40,630 nt of DNA, from contig CAINOB010000115.1 in the NCBI GenBank assembly GCA_903851365.1, positions 1 through 40,630 of the forward strand, in the 5' to 3' direction. The notes beneath the pieces were generated by a model. The model saw only the letters and a list, made by a program, of their open reading frames with translations, made no database searches and was not told the DNA's origin. The stretch is from an uncultured Bacteroidota bacterium (GTDB lineage: Bacteria > Bacteroidota > Bacteroidia > Bacteroidales > UBA12481). Position numbers and translations under genes: made by a program. Numbering within the stretch: the first letter of the stretch is position 1; every line of letters begins with the position of its first letter. This document shows positions 9,173 through 17,480 of the stretch, one piece after another.

Positions 9173-9709
9173 ATGAAAGCCTTTATTTTTCCTGCCCTCT
9201 TAATTATGGTATGGCTTACTGCCTGTACTAATGCTAAGACTGGCAAGGAGGAGGCCATTCCGGTTGATCTGACTGAGATCAAAGCAAAAGCTCCCGAACT
9301 AATGGGAAAACTAATAAAAACGCAGGGAATGGTTGATCATATTTGCCGGGAGAGTGGCAAAAGACTTTTTCTGGGCGAAGAAAGCTTTAAAGTTTTGGCT
9401 ACCAATTCCGTTCCATCTTTTAGAATTGAGTGGGAAGGATCAGATGTAACCATTACCGGGTTCCTGAAGGAGGATCGCGTTGATGAAACCTACCTGGCTA
9501 ATTGGGAGCAGGAATTGAAAGATGGCGTCCAGGCTCAGTTGAAAGAAGCAACTCATACTTACGAGGCTGAATCAAAAGGGTTGGATGAATCGGCTATTAC
9601 CACTCAGTATGATCAGATTAAGGGATACCGCGAACAGGTTGCCGCCAGCGGTAAAGGATATATTTCTTTTTATTCGCTTGAAGCCGAAAGTATTACAGAG
9701 AAAAAATAA
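9173..9709 (+). CDS. OB-fold-like lipoprotein paired with a PepSY-type protein
   Basis: A lipoprotein of about 178 residues. I chose the ATG at 9173 because it puts an ideal lipoprotein signal at the N-terminus, ending in WLTAC with Cys18 as the lipid site; an upstream ATG at 9146 would add nine polar residues. The mature region runs through an OB-fold-like stretch: GKLIKTQGMVDHICRESGKR, LFLGEE and VTITGFLKEDRV. The HICRESGK segment places a histidine and a cysteine close together, which could bind a metal or heme or be redox-active. A helical, charged C-terminal part follows. The gene ends 3 bp before the next one, so the two are probably co-expressed and may act together at the membrane. 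Function is unknown. Confidence 0.8.
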   Translation: MKAFIFPALLIMVWLTACTNAKTGKEEAIPVDLTEIKAKAPELMGKLIKTQGMVDHICRESGKRLFLGEESFKVLATNSVPSFRIEWEGSDVTITGFLKEDRVDETYLANWEQELKDGVQAQLKEATHTYEAESKGLDESAITTQYDQIKGYREQVAASGKGYISFYSLEAESITEKK

Positions 9710-9712
9710 ATC

Positions 9713-10270
9713 ATGAAGTTAAGAAAGCTGAATTACATCCTGCATAGGGATTTGGGTTACTTATTTTTCGGAATGTGCATAATATATGCTCTTTCCGGCC
9801 TGGCATTAAACCACTTGCGCGACTGGAATCCCAACTATGTGATTAATAAATATGATGTTACATTAAATGAGAAAATATCCCGCGACAGTATTACAAAGGA
9901 TTGGATCGTGTCGTTTTTGGAAGATCTCGATCTGAATAAGGAATACAAGAAGCACTACTTTCCGTCAAATTCCACCTTAAAGGTATTTCTTATGCATGGG
10001 AACGTTGAGGTTAATCTCGAGACTGGCAAAGGCACACTGGAAACCATCCATAAGCGTCCTGTATTCAACCAGCTGAATTTCCTGCATTATAATCCGGGCG
10101 TTGCATGGAAATGGTTCTCTGATATCTTTTGCATTGCCTTTATCATCATCGCAGGATCGGGATTGTTCATTATCCGATCGGGGAAAAACAGTATAAAAGG
10201 CTGGAAAGGAATAACATACACCGCCATTGGAATAATTATTCCGCTGATATTGTTCCTAATGTATGTGTAA
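9713..10270 (+). CDS. PepSY-associated membrane-helix protein
   Basis: A 185-residue inner-membrane protein. It begins RKLNYILHRDLGYLFFGMC, the His-containing first helix typical of PepSY-associated membrane proteins, then has a periplasmic loop of about 85 residues (around 40-125) and two more helices near the C-terminus. The loop carries LHYNPGVAWKWFSDIFC before the second helix, also typical of the family. Relatives are often found with siderophore, heme or metal uptake genes and some are thought to handle iron or electrons, but nothing here proves a substrate. It lies 3 bp behind the OB-fold-like lipoprotein gene and converges on fabI. Confidence 0.82.
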   Translation: MKLRKLNYILHRDLGYLFFGMCIIYALSGLALNHLRDWNPNYVINKYDVTLNEKISRDSITKDWIVSFLEDLDLNKEYKKHYFPSNSTLKVFLMHGNVEVNLETGKGTLETIHKRPVFNQLNFLHYNPGVAWKWFSDIFCIAFIIIAGSGLFIIRSGKNSIKGWKGITYTAIGIIIPLILFLMYV

Positions 10271-10272
10271 GA

Positions 10273-10298
10273 GGTATCGGGTGTCGGGTATCGGGTAA
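10273..10298. repeat. Degenerate GGGTATC-type repeat filling a convergent spacer
   Basis: The 29-bp spacer between the PepSY-type gene and fabI consists almost wholly of three imperfect copies of a 7-8 bp unit (GGTATC, GGGTGTC, GGGTATC, GGGTAA). It is not an inverted repeat, so it is not a hairpin terminator. See the finding on repeats at convergent junctions. Confidence 0.7.
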
Positions 10299-10299
10299 A

Positions 10300-11142
10300 C
10301 TACCACTCCTCAGGCAAATTGGTATCGAGGCACTTATTGTAGAATCCCATTACACGCTCACTCATACCCATGCTTGAAAATCCTCCGTCGTGGAACAGGT
10401 TCTGCATGGTTACCTTTTTAGTCAGATCAGAGAACAGCGTGAGGCAGTAATCAGCGCATTCATCAGCCGAGGCATTTCCGAGTGGTGACATGCGATTGGA
10501 AAAATCATACAAACCATCGAAACCCCGAACGCCTCCACCTGCTGTGGTATAGGTTGGCGACTGGGAAATGCTGTTTATGCGCACACCCTTGGAACGACCA
10601 TATATATAGCCAAAGCTTCTGACAATACTTTCCAGCAATGATTTGGCCTCTGCCATGTCGTTATATCCATAAAAAGTCCTTTGTGCGGCTATATAGGACA
10701 GAGCCACCACCGATGCATAATCTGTCAGGGCATCCAATTTCTTTGCTGATTGCAGCAGTTTATGAAAAGAAATGGCCGAAATATCTATGGTTTGCTGAAA
10801 ATATCGGTAATCCAGATCATCGTACGACATTTTCTTTCGAACATTGGGAGACATGCCTATCGAGTGCAGGACAAAATCAAGCTTACCGCCAAGAATTTCC
10901 TGGGACTTAACCAGAAGATTCTGCAAATCCTCGACGCTTGTAGCATCAGCTGGGATGACTTCACTGCCGGTTTTGGCTGCCAGCTGATCGATTTCACCCA
11001 GGCGAATGGCAAACGGTGCATTGGTTAATACGAATACAGCACCTTCTTCATGAGCCTTTTCCGCTACTTTCCAGGCAATCGATTTATCGTTCAAGGCGCC
11101 AAAGATCAGGCCTTTTTTTCCATCCAGTAAATGATGAGACAT
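10300..11142 (-). CDS. fabI: Enoyl-ACP reductase (NADH)
   Basis: FabI reduces trans-2-enoyl-ACP in the last step of each fatty-acid elongation cycle. The 280-residue protein opens with GKKGLIFGALNDKSIAWKVA, the FabI form of the short-chain dehydrogenase nucleotide site. The catalytic pair is Y160 and K167 in YNDMAEAK, with the six-residue spacing that separates FabI from ordinary short-chain dehydrogenases; LDFVLHSIGMSPN is also family-typical. It is slightly longer than E. coli FabI (262). It sits downstream of recN on the same strand but has its own TATCTTTG promoter element 20 bp before its ATG, so it is probably transcribed separately. It is predicted to be the target of FabI inhibitors. 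Confidence 0.96.
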   Translation of the reverse strand: MSHHLLDGKKGLIFGALNDKSIAWKVAEKAHEEGAVFVLTNAPFAIRLGEIDQLAAKTGSEVIPADATSVEDLQNLLVKSQEILGGKLDFVLHSIGMSPNVRKKMSYDDLDYRYFQQTIDISAISFHKLLQSAKKLDALTDYASVVALSYIAAQRTFYGYNDMAEAKSLLESIVRSFGYIYGRSKGVRINSISQSPTYTTAGGGVRGFDGLYDFSNRMSPLGNASADECADYCLTLFSDLTKKVTMQNLFHDGGFSSMGMSERVMGFYNKCLDTNLPEEW

Positions 11143-11162
11143 ATAGTTAGTTTTATGGTTTA

Positions 11163-11170
11163 CAAAGATA
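11163..11170 (-). promoter_or_regulatory. Candidate -7 promoter element for fabI
   Basis: The minus strand reads TATCTTTG, an exact TAnnTTTG match, 20 bp upstream of the fabI ATG at 11142. It would give a leader of roughly 15 nt. No clear -33 TTTG is present. Confidence 0.5.
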
Positions 11171-11197
11171 TAACAAATCCAGCGAAAGAAAGTTGAA

Positions 11198-12853
11198 TCA
11201 TCTTTTCAGGAGAACACGGGCATTCTGAATGGCTTCAGGAGTAATTCTCTCACCCGACAACATTTGGGCAAGTTCGTTAACCCGCTCCTCCTCCGATAAT
11301 AATTTCATGGTAGTATGAGTAGTTTTGGCATCATCATACTTATATACTTTATAATGATAATCTCCTTTAGAGGCAACCTGTGGCAGATGGGTTATATTCA
11401 GCACCTGACGGCCTTTTGATATCCTGCTGATCAGATTACCCACCTTATCGGCTATATCCCCGGATACGCCTGAATCTATTTCATCAAAAATGACAGTCGG
11501 GATAGCCAATGAATTACTGATCAATGATTTAATACTTAACATCAATCGACTGGTTTCGCCACCAGAGGCCACAACAGAAAGCTCCTCGGCAGGTTGGTTC
11601 TTATTAGCTGAGAACCAAAACCTTATCTCATCAATACCCTCTTGCGAAAATTGGCTGGCAACTTCATGGTGAACCTCAAACCGGCCGTTGGGCATTCCCA
11701 ATTCCCTGACCAGTTGCGAAACGTTTTTCTCAAATTCCGGAAACACCCTTCGGCGTTCTTTCGAGAGGATCTGGGAGGCTGCTGCCAGGTCAGCAGTTAC
11801 TTTATCCAATTCGGCTTTCAATGCGAGGATTTCATCATCCGAGGTTTGTATCACCTTCAGCCTCTCGCGATAGGAATCCTGCAGTTCCAGTAATTCCGTA
11901 ATGGAAGTGACCTGATGCTTCTTTTCAAGCCCGTTGATAATGTCGAGTCTCTCTATTATCTGGTTAAGGCGTCCCGGATCGGCCTCAACATGACCCTGCA
12001 GTTGGTTAAGCTCTCTGGCTAAATCCTGAAGTTCGATATAAGCGGCCTGAAATCTCGAAATCGGTTCCGTTACTTCATTATAAAATGGCGCTACAGATTG
12101 AAGTCCGGATATTATCTGCTTAAGATTTGATAGGATAGAATCTTCTGATTCATGTAAAATCTGGACCCCATGATTCAATTGAATGTGTATTTCACCCGCA
12201 TGTTCCTGCAGAAGCTGTTCCTGCTCAAGAATTTCCTGCTCATCGGCGGAAAGTTTTGCTTCATCGAGCTGAGAGAGTTGAAATTCAAGGTAATCCTGAT
12301 CTGCCTTGGCTTTATTAAGCTTATCCTGAAGCAGATGGACATTACTATTTAACTGCTTATAGCGGAAATAGATTTTGGCAAATCTATCCAGGTGCTCGAA
12401 CAGCTTACCATACTGATCCACCACATGCAAGGCATAAACAGGATCATTAATCAGCAGGTTCTGGTGTTGCGAATGAATATCAACAAGTTGACTTCCAATA
12501 GACTTAAGTACCGGTAAAGTAACCGGTGTATCATTAACAAAGGCTCTTGATTTTCCTTGTGGGTTGATTTCGCGCCGCAGGATAATTGGATTATCGTAAT
12601 CGAGGTCATTGGCGGCAAATAACTGTTGCATGTTGAGGCCAGCCAGGTCGAAGGTTCCTTCAACCAGACATTTTTGGTCCTTATCTTTCAAAACCTGGCT
12701 ATCTGCCCTGTTACCGAGCAAAAGCGATAACGCACCCAGTAAAATTGATTTTCCGGCACCGGTTTCCCCGGTAATCATATTGAGTCCAGCTTTGAATTCT
12801 ACATCCAGGCTGGTAATCAATGCATAATTCCGTATAGATAAAGAGATCAACAT
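11198..12853 (-). CDS. recN: DNA repair protein RecN
   Basis: RecN is an SMC-like ATPase that gathers DNA at double-strand breaks for recombination repair. The 551-residue protein has Walker A GETGAGKS at 29-36, long coiled-coil segments through the middle, an ABC signature SGGETSRL near 430, and Walker B VIFDEIDSG near 455, followed by the THLPQVA H-loop. I chose the ATG at 12853 (MLISLSIRNYALI); an upstream in-frame start at 12937 would add 28 polar residues and run into the DUF4835 gene. The start lies 16 bp after the DUF4835 stop, as expected for the end of the conserved Bacteroidota cluster. Confidence 0.96.
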   Translation of the reverse strand: MLISLSIRNYALITSLDVEFKAGLNMITGETGAGKSILLGALSLLLGNRADSQVLKDKDQKCLVEGTFDLAGLNMQQLFAANDLDYDNPIILRREINPQGKSRAFVNDTPVTLPVLKSIGSQLVDIHSQHQNLLINDPVYALHVVDQYGKLFEHLDRFAKIYFRYKQLNSNVHLLQDKLNKAKADQDYLEFQLSQLDEAKLSADEQEILEQEQLLQEHAGEIHIQLNHGVQILHESEDSILSNLKQIISGLQSVAPFYNEVTEPISRFQAAYIELQDLARELNQLQGHVEADPGRLNQIIERLDIINGLEKKHQVTSITELLELQDSYRERLKVIQTSDDEILALKAELDKVTADLAAASQILSKERRRVFPEFEKNVSQLVRELGMPNGRFEVHHEVASQFSQEGIDEIRFWFSANKNQPAEELSVVASGGETSRLMLSIKSLISNSLAIPTVIFDEIDSGVSGDIADKVGNLISRISKGRQVLNITHLPQVASKGDYHYKVYKYDDAKTTHTTMKLLSEEERVNELAQMLSGERITPEAIQNARVLLKR

Positions 12854-12869
12854 CTTATTAAAAAGTGCC

Positions 12870-13772
12870 TCAGAGTCCCGCCTTCGCAATCTGGTCCCAC
12901 TTACTGGTATTGGCCGGATCGATTTCCTTGAGCGCACTCACTACCCTATTCTTTTCATCAGGAAACGACTGGGAGAAAATATTAACAATTTCATCAGACT
13001 TGGAGGTAAAGAAAACCTGAAAGATCATGGCAGTTGGGTTCTCTCGATAGGCCGGGCGCATTTCTATCAGGGCATCGGCAATTTCTGCTCTGGCTTCATC
13101 GGTCCTGTCCACAAGACGATCAAGGCCCATGCGGTGATAACGGTAAATGCAGGAACGGACTGAGCGATACTTGTCATTCATCAGGTTTTCGATCAGCCAG
13201 TAGCGGTTTCTTACTCCCTCAAATGCTTTCCATCCAGTCTCTTGTGCATTCTGAGCATTGTTTTTTATAGCCTCGGCCCTTTGAAAAAACAGGCTGCCCC
13301 CCTCCGGGGCAAAAGAGTCATAATCGAGACCAAGGATGATATTCACATAATAGGCAAGCACAGAAACCAGGTTTGAGGTAAATTGGGTTTCATTGAACCG
13401 AAGTGGTTCAAAATCATTGTATTTAAAGTGGATATCATTATCCCGATGGTTAAACATGATGGTAGTCTGAGAGGTACCGAAAATAGGCCTGCTGGACTGA
13501 ATTTGAAGTGTTCCCTGAAATTCATTGTCAGAAATCTTGTCGGTAATATTGAACATCAGCTGACATTGAATCCTCTCTTCATCCTTAAAAATGTGATCGG
13601 TCCAGTTCTGGTTATTGACAAACTCCGTCATCGCCTTTTGCAGGTTATCATAAACCTCGCGGTTAGAACCCTGAACCTGCTGTGATACAACACTGATCAT
13701 GCAGTTCAGTTCCTGGCCCGAAACAGTCCGGAAAGCCAGAATAATCAACAAAAGCAGAAATACCTTACGCAT
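12870..13772 (-). CDS. DUF4835 family periplasmic protein
   Basis: A 300-residue exported protein with a signal peptide ending in FRTVSGQ. It belongs to a Bacteroidota-specific family, DUF4835, recognised here by the early ELNCMISVVSQQVQGSNREV stretch, the strand-rich first half (IQCQLMFNITDKISD, TLQIQSSRPIFGTS), the SVLAYYVNIILGLDYDSF helix, and the position between coaBC and recN. Its molecular role is unknown; the strict conservation of location suggests a housekeeping envelope function. Its start codon overlaps the end of coaBC by 8 bp, so the two are translationally linked. Confidence 0.85.
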   Translation of the reverse strand: MRKVFLLLLIILAFRTVSGQELNCMISVVSQQVQGSNREVYDNLQKAMTEFVNNQNWTDHIFKDEERIQCQLMFNITDKISDNEFQGTLQIQSSRPIFGTSQTTIMFNHRDNDIHFKYNDFEPLRFNETQFTSNLVSVLAYYVNIILGLDYDSFAPEGGSLFFQRAEAIKNNAQNAQETGWKAFEGVRNRYWLIENLMNDKYRSVRSCIYRYHRMGLDRLVDRTDEARAEIADALIEMRPAYRENPTAMIFQVFFTSKSDEIVNIFSQSFPDEKNRVVSALKEIDPANTSKWDQIAKAGL

Positions 13773-14980
13773 ATGAACGATTTATCATCAAATTAAAGAT
13801 TTCATCTACAATGTCCTTAGCAACATCATCTTTAGACTTTAACTCGAATTCCTTTTGATTATTGTCTTTATCGAGTATGATAATCTTGTTGGTATCAACA
13901 TTAAATCCGGCCCCGGGGTGATTGAGCCGGTTAAGAACGATCAGGTCGAGATTTTTCTCTTTAAGCTTTTTTACCGCGTTGGCTTCACCGTTTTCAGATT
14001 CCAGAGCAAAGCCAACAAGAATCTGACTGGCAATTCGTTGACCACCCAATTTTGCAGCGATATCTTCGTTTGGCACCAGGTTAAGAACCAAACCATTCCC
14101 GTTGCGCTTGATTTTTGAAGTTTGCTGGCTTTCCGGCTTATAATCTGCAACTGCAGCTGCAAAAACAACGACATCCATCTCAGGAAAGAGAGAACTTGCC
14201 TGGTGGTTCATTTCATCAGCAGAGGTAACCTTGTGAATATTAATGACTGGCGAATTCGGTGCAATATTTACGGGGCCCGAAACAAGCTCTACTATTGCAC
14301 CTTCAGACGAAAAAGCATTCGCAATGGCATAACCCATTTTTCCTGAGGAGTAGTTGCCGATAAAACGCACCGGATCTATTTGCTCATAGGTAGGTCCGGC
14401 GGTTATCAGGACTTTTTTGCCCTTAAACCGGCTTTTTTTTTTTAAAGTGATCCTTGAGCCACTCCACGATATTCTCAGGTTCTTCCATCCTTCCCTTTCC
14501 TTCGAGGCCGCTGGCGAGTTCGCCTGTTGCCGGTTCGATAATAAAATTACCGTAGGAGCGCAGCAATTCGAGATTTCTTATTGTTGCAGGATGTCGGAAC
14601 ATATCCAGGTCCATGGCCGGGGCCACAATAACCGGACAGCGGGCGGAGAAATATGTTGTAAGTAAGAGATTATCAGCTATACCATTTGCCATTTTACCAA
14701 TGGTATTGGCTGTAGCCGGAGCTATTAACATGGCATCGGCCCAGATTCCAAGGTCGACATGGGAATTCCAGGAGCCATCATCATGTTTAAAAAAATCGGT
14801 GAGAACGGTATTTTTTGAGAGTGTTGCAAGAGTTACCGGGGTAATGAACTCCTTACCATAAGGGGTCAATATAATTTTCACCTCAGCCCCTTCGCGTACT
14901 AATAATCGCGTCAGGAAAGCAGCTTTATAGGCAGCAATGCTACCTGTAATACCAAGAATGATTTTTTTGCCCTGCAACAT
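13765..14980 (-). CDS. coaBC: CoaBC, phosphopantothenoylcysteine synthetase/decarboxylase, with +1 frameshift at an A11 run
   Basis: CoaBC carries out two steps of coenzyme A synthesis: it joins cysteine to 4'-phosphopantothenate and decarboxylates the product. The flavoprotein CoaC half (14980 to about 14433) is intact: GKKIILGITGSIAAYKAA, then WADAMLIAPATANTIGKMAN and PAMDLDMF. The CoaB half is also intact but in another frame: KGKKVLITAGPTYEQIDPVR then FIGNYSSGKMGYAIA, and a C-terminus at 13765. The break is an 11-A run on the coding strand (14433-14443). As written, the CoaC frame stops at TAA (14425-14423). Removing one A gives a continuous 404-residue protein of normal length. No ATG, GTG or TTG in the CoaB frame precedes the essential TAGPT motif, so separate initiation would lose it. 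The gene is normally essential, so slippage or a homopolymer error is more likely than loss. Confidence 0.88.
14432..14443 (-). other. A11-G homopolymer at the coaBC frameshift
   Basis: Eleven consecutive A (coding strand) followed by G lie in the lysine-rich linker between the CoaC and CoaB domains. Runs this long are known sites of RNA-polymerase slippage and also of sequencing and assembly error. Ten A restore the CoaBC frame, giving the linker FKKKSRFKGKK. Confidence 0.85.
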
Positions 14981-14994
14981 AACCAGGGTTGAAA

Positions 14995-15330
14995 CTATAC
15001 CTCTTCAGTTCCGGCAGCATCAGGCATCCTGTAATAGACTTTACCTTCCATGAATTCCTGGATGGCAATGAGAGTCGGTTTTGGCAACCGTTCGTAAAAT
15101 TTTGATATCTCGATTTGTTCGCGATTTTCAAAAACCTCTTCCAGGTTATCAGTAAAAGAAGTGAATTCCTCCAATTTGGTATTCAATTCCTGTTTCATCT
15201 GAACGCTGATCTGGTTTGCCCGTTTGGAAACGATGGCCACAGATTGATAAAGGTTACCCGTAGGATTATCCATGTCATAGAGATTCCGGGTAACAGTGGT
15301 CAGGGGGGCATTACTTTTTTTGTAATCCAT
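14995..15330 (-). CDS. rpoZ: RNA polymerase omega subunit, Bacteroidota type
   Basis: Omega helps the beta-prime subunit fold into RNA polymerase. The 111-residue protein contains the family's core helices, NLYQSVAIVSKRANQISVQM then KQELNTKLEEFTS. The C-terminal IAIQEFMEGKVYYRMPD extension is seen in Bacteroidota omega proteins. The start ATG overlaps the bamD stop by one base (TAATG), and coaBC begins 14 bp downstream, matching the conserved cluster order. A non-omega role is unlikely given length, motif and location. Confidence 0.9.
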   Translation of the reverse strand: MDYKKSNAPLTTVTRNLYDMDNPTGNLYQSVAIVSKRANQISVQMKQELNTKLEEFTSFTDNLEEVFENREQIEISKFYERLPKPTLIAIQEFMEGKVYYRMPDAAGTEEV

Positions 15331-16127
15331 TATTTCAAATATTTAGATGCATTAGTATAAATACGCTCAACCTCCTTCATATGTTTTGATTCAGGAAATT
15401 CTTCCTTGAAGCTGAGGTATGATTCAGTGGTATTTTGAAACCGCTCTTTCATTTTTTCAGAGATTGATCGAATAGCGAGTTCATAATTTGATTTTACAAT
15501 GAGGAAAAGAAGCTCCTCACGGTAATGAGTATCCGGAAATTCTTTAAGAGCGTTATTAAGGGCAGTTATAGCCGCTTTAAAATCACCCAGTTTATAATAC
15601 AGGCTGGCGCTATCAAAAGATTTCTTGACCAGTTTTTCTCTCAGTTCATCGATCAATTTATTGCACTCGGCGATCCTCGTGCTGCCAGGATGCTGATTCA
15701 TAAACATCTGTAGCTCATCCATAGCCTTATAGGTATTAGCCTGATCGAGGCTGGAATTCGGTGAATCCTGATAAAAGCAATAGGCAATCATAAAAGCGCA
15801 CTCTTCGGCCAGGGTTGAATTTGGAAATGAAGCGATAAAATTTTTGAAATAATATCCGGCCATAGTATAGTCCTGCTGATGATAATAGCAGTAGGCATAT
15901 TTATAATTGACTTCCTCGGCTTTTTCTGTTCCTCGGTAAATAGTCAGCAGCTCAGTAAATAGGGTTGAGGCCCGTGTATAGTCCTTTTTATTGAAATATT
16001 CAATTGCCTTTTTGTATTTCAAATCATAATCTGTACTGGACAAAAGCTTCTGGTAATCACTGCACGACACCAGAATAAGTCCTAGTAATCCAATGGTTAA
16101 GAACCCTATACCAATTTTTTTAAACAT
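15330..16127 (-). CDS. bamD: Outer-membrane assembly lipoprotein BamD
   Basis: BamD is the essential lipoprotein partner of BamA in inserting beta-barrel proteins into the outer membrane. The 265-residue protein has a lipoprotein signal ending in LILVSC (Cys22), then SDYQKLLSSTDYDLKYKKA and a series of TPR-like helical repeats, including KKDYTRASTLFTELLTIYRG and YCYYHQQDYTMAGYYFKNF. I chose the ATG at 16127, because an upstream start at 16202 would precede the promoter element at 16132-16139 and put a charged stretch before the signal peptide. It heads the bamD-rpoZ-coaBC-DUF4835-recN run. Confidence 0.95.
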   Translation of the reverse strand: MFKKIGIGFLTIGLLGLILVSCSDYQKLLSSTDYDLKYKKAIEYFNKKDYTRASTLFTELLTIYRGTEKAEEVNYKYAYCYYHQQDYTMAGYYFKNFIASFPNSTLAEECAFMIAYCFYQDSPNSSLDQANTYKAMDELQMFMNQHPGSTRIAECNKLIDELREKLVKKSFDSASLYYKLGDFKAAITALNNALKEFPDTHYREELLFLIVKSNYELAIRSISEKMKERFQNTTESYLSFKEEFPESKHMKEVERIYTNASKYLK

Positions 16128-16131
16128 GGCG

Positions 16132-16139
16132 CAAAGATA
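16132..16139 (-). promoter_or_regulatory. -7 promoter element directly before bamD
   Basis: The minus strand reads TATCTTTG, a perfect TAnnTTTG match, with only four bases (CGCC) between it and the bamD ATG. Transcription would start at or within a few bases of the start codon, so the message is predicted to be leaderless or nearly so. This also fixes the bamD start. Confidence 0.55.
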
Positions 16140-16224
16140 CATTTTTTTGCGGTATTTATACTGAAAACTGCGGAGGCGGAAAAATAGTATTTTAGCGGGC
16201 AATTTAATTCAAATTATTATAGCC

Positions 16225-17466
16225 GTGGACGTATTTGAAAAAGTGAAAGGTAATAAGGGGCCACTTGGGCAATATGCCAAAGAAGCCGATGGATATTTTG
16301 TATTTCCTAAACTTGAGGGGGAGATTAAACCGCGAATGATGTTTCGTGGTAAAGAAGTGTTAGCCTGGAGTTTAAACAACTACCTGGGTTTGGCCAATCA
16401 TCCCGAAGTCAGAAAAACGGATGCACAAGCAGCGGCCGATTGGGGTCTTGGATATCCAATGGGTGCCCGGGCAATGTCGGGACATACCAGAAACCATGAA
16501 ATTTTGGAAGAGCAGCTTGCCCAATTTGAGAAAAAGGAATCATGCTACCTTTTGAATTATGGCTATCAGGGCATGGTTTCGATTATCGACACCATACTCG
16601 ACCGAAAGGATGTTGTTGTCTATGATTCTGAAGCTCACGCATGCATCATTGATGGTTTAAGGATGCATATTGGCAAGCGTTTTGTATATCCGCATAACGA
16701 TATCGAAAACCTCGAGAAGCAGCTGAATCGTGCGGTTAAAATCGCCAATGAGGCCGGAGGCGGGGTCCTCGTTATCACCGAAGGTGTATTTGGCATGTCG
16801 GGCGACCTGGGTAAACTAAAAGAGATCGTTGCGTTGAAGGAAAAATATCAATTCCGTTTCCTGGTGGATGATGCCCATGGATTCGGGACGATGGGAGATA
16901 CCGGAGCTGGAACTGGCGAACATCTTGGTGTTCAGGATGGTATCGACTTATATTTCGGAACATTTGCAAAATCGATGGCTTTAATTGGTGGCTTTGTTTG
17001 TGGCGAGGCTGAAGTGATCAGCTATCTTAAATATAGTATGCGCTCCCAGATATTCGCCAAATCGCTTCCGATGCCATGCGTTATCGGCGCCATTAAACGA
17101 CTGGAGCTGCTAAGGACGCAGCCGGAACTCAAGCATCAGCTGTGGAAAATTGTTACTGCTTTGCAATCCGGTCTTAAAGCCAAAGGATTCAATCTGGGCA
17201 ACACCGAATCACCGGTTACACCGGTTTACCTCAACGGAACCACACCGGAAGCATCCAACCTGGTATTCGACCTGCGTGAGAATTACGGAGTTTTCTGCTC
17301 CATGGTGGTTTATCCCGTGGTGCCAAAAGATGTTATCATGCTTCGTCTGATACCAACTGCCGTGCATACACTGGAGGATGTTGAGTACACTATTCATGCT
17401 TTCTCTCAGATTGCCGGAAAGCTTAGGAATCGCGAATATGACCGGAATATAATTCCTGCTTTCTAA
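16225..17466 (+). CDS. Alpha-oxoamine synthase family PLP enzyme (serine palmitoyltransferase-like)
   Basis: These fold-type I PLP enzymes condense an amino acid with an acyl thioester and release CO2. The 413-residue protein has the fold's NNYLGLANHP start, GARAMSGHTRNHEILEEQLA, the DDAHGFGTMG cofactor strand and the Schiff-base lysine in GTFAKSMALIGGF. That lysine motif is closer to serine palmitoyltransferase (TFSKS) than to KBL or BioF (TLGKA). Candidate products are 3-ketosphinganine or, with cysteate as substrate, the capnine precursor of sulfonolipids. I cannot decide from sequence. It begins with GTG, stands alone, and is divergent from bamD. Confidence 0.85.
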   Translation: MDVFEKVKGNKGPLGQYAKEADGYFVFPKLEGEIKPRMMFRGKEVLAWSLNNYLGLANHPEVRKTDAQAAADWGLGYPMGARAMSGHTRNHEILEEQLAQFEKKESCYLLNYGYQGMVSIIDTILDRKDVVVYDSEAHACIIDGLRMHIGKRFVYPHNDIENLEKQLNRAVKIANEAGGGVLVITEGVFGMSGDLGKLKEIVALKEKYQFRFLVDDAHGFGTMGDTGAGTGEHLGVQDGIDLYFGTFAKSMALIGGFVCGEAEVISYLKYSMRSQIFAKSLPMPCVIGAIKRLELLRTQPELKHQLWKIVTALQSGLKAKGFNLGNTESPVTPVYLNGTTPEASNLVFDLRENYGVFCSMVVYPVVPKDVIMLRLIPTAVHTLEDVEYTIHAFSQIAGKLRNREYDRNIIPAF

Positions 17467-17480
17467 GGCAGAAGGCAGAG

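Noticed and set aside
10129-10377. Open frame crossing from the PepSY-type gene into fabI
   Set aside because: It overlaps two recognised genes in another frame and reads through the repeat tract; no protein features.
14426-14438. dnaX-like heptamer A-AAA-AAG at the coaBC break, suggesting -1 programmed ribosomal frameshifting
   Set aside because: A -1 shift leads into a frame that meets TGA after about ten codons; the CoaB frame needs the loss of one A (or +1), so the dnaX mechanism does not fit.
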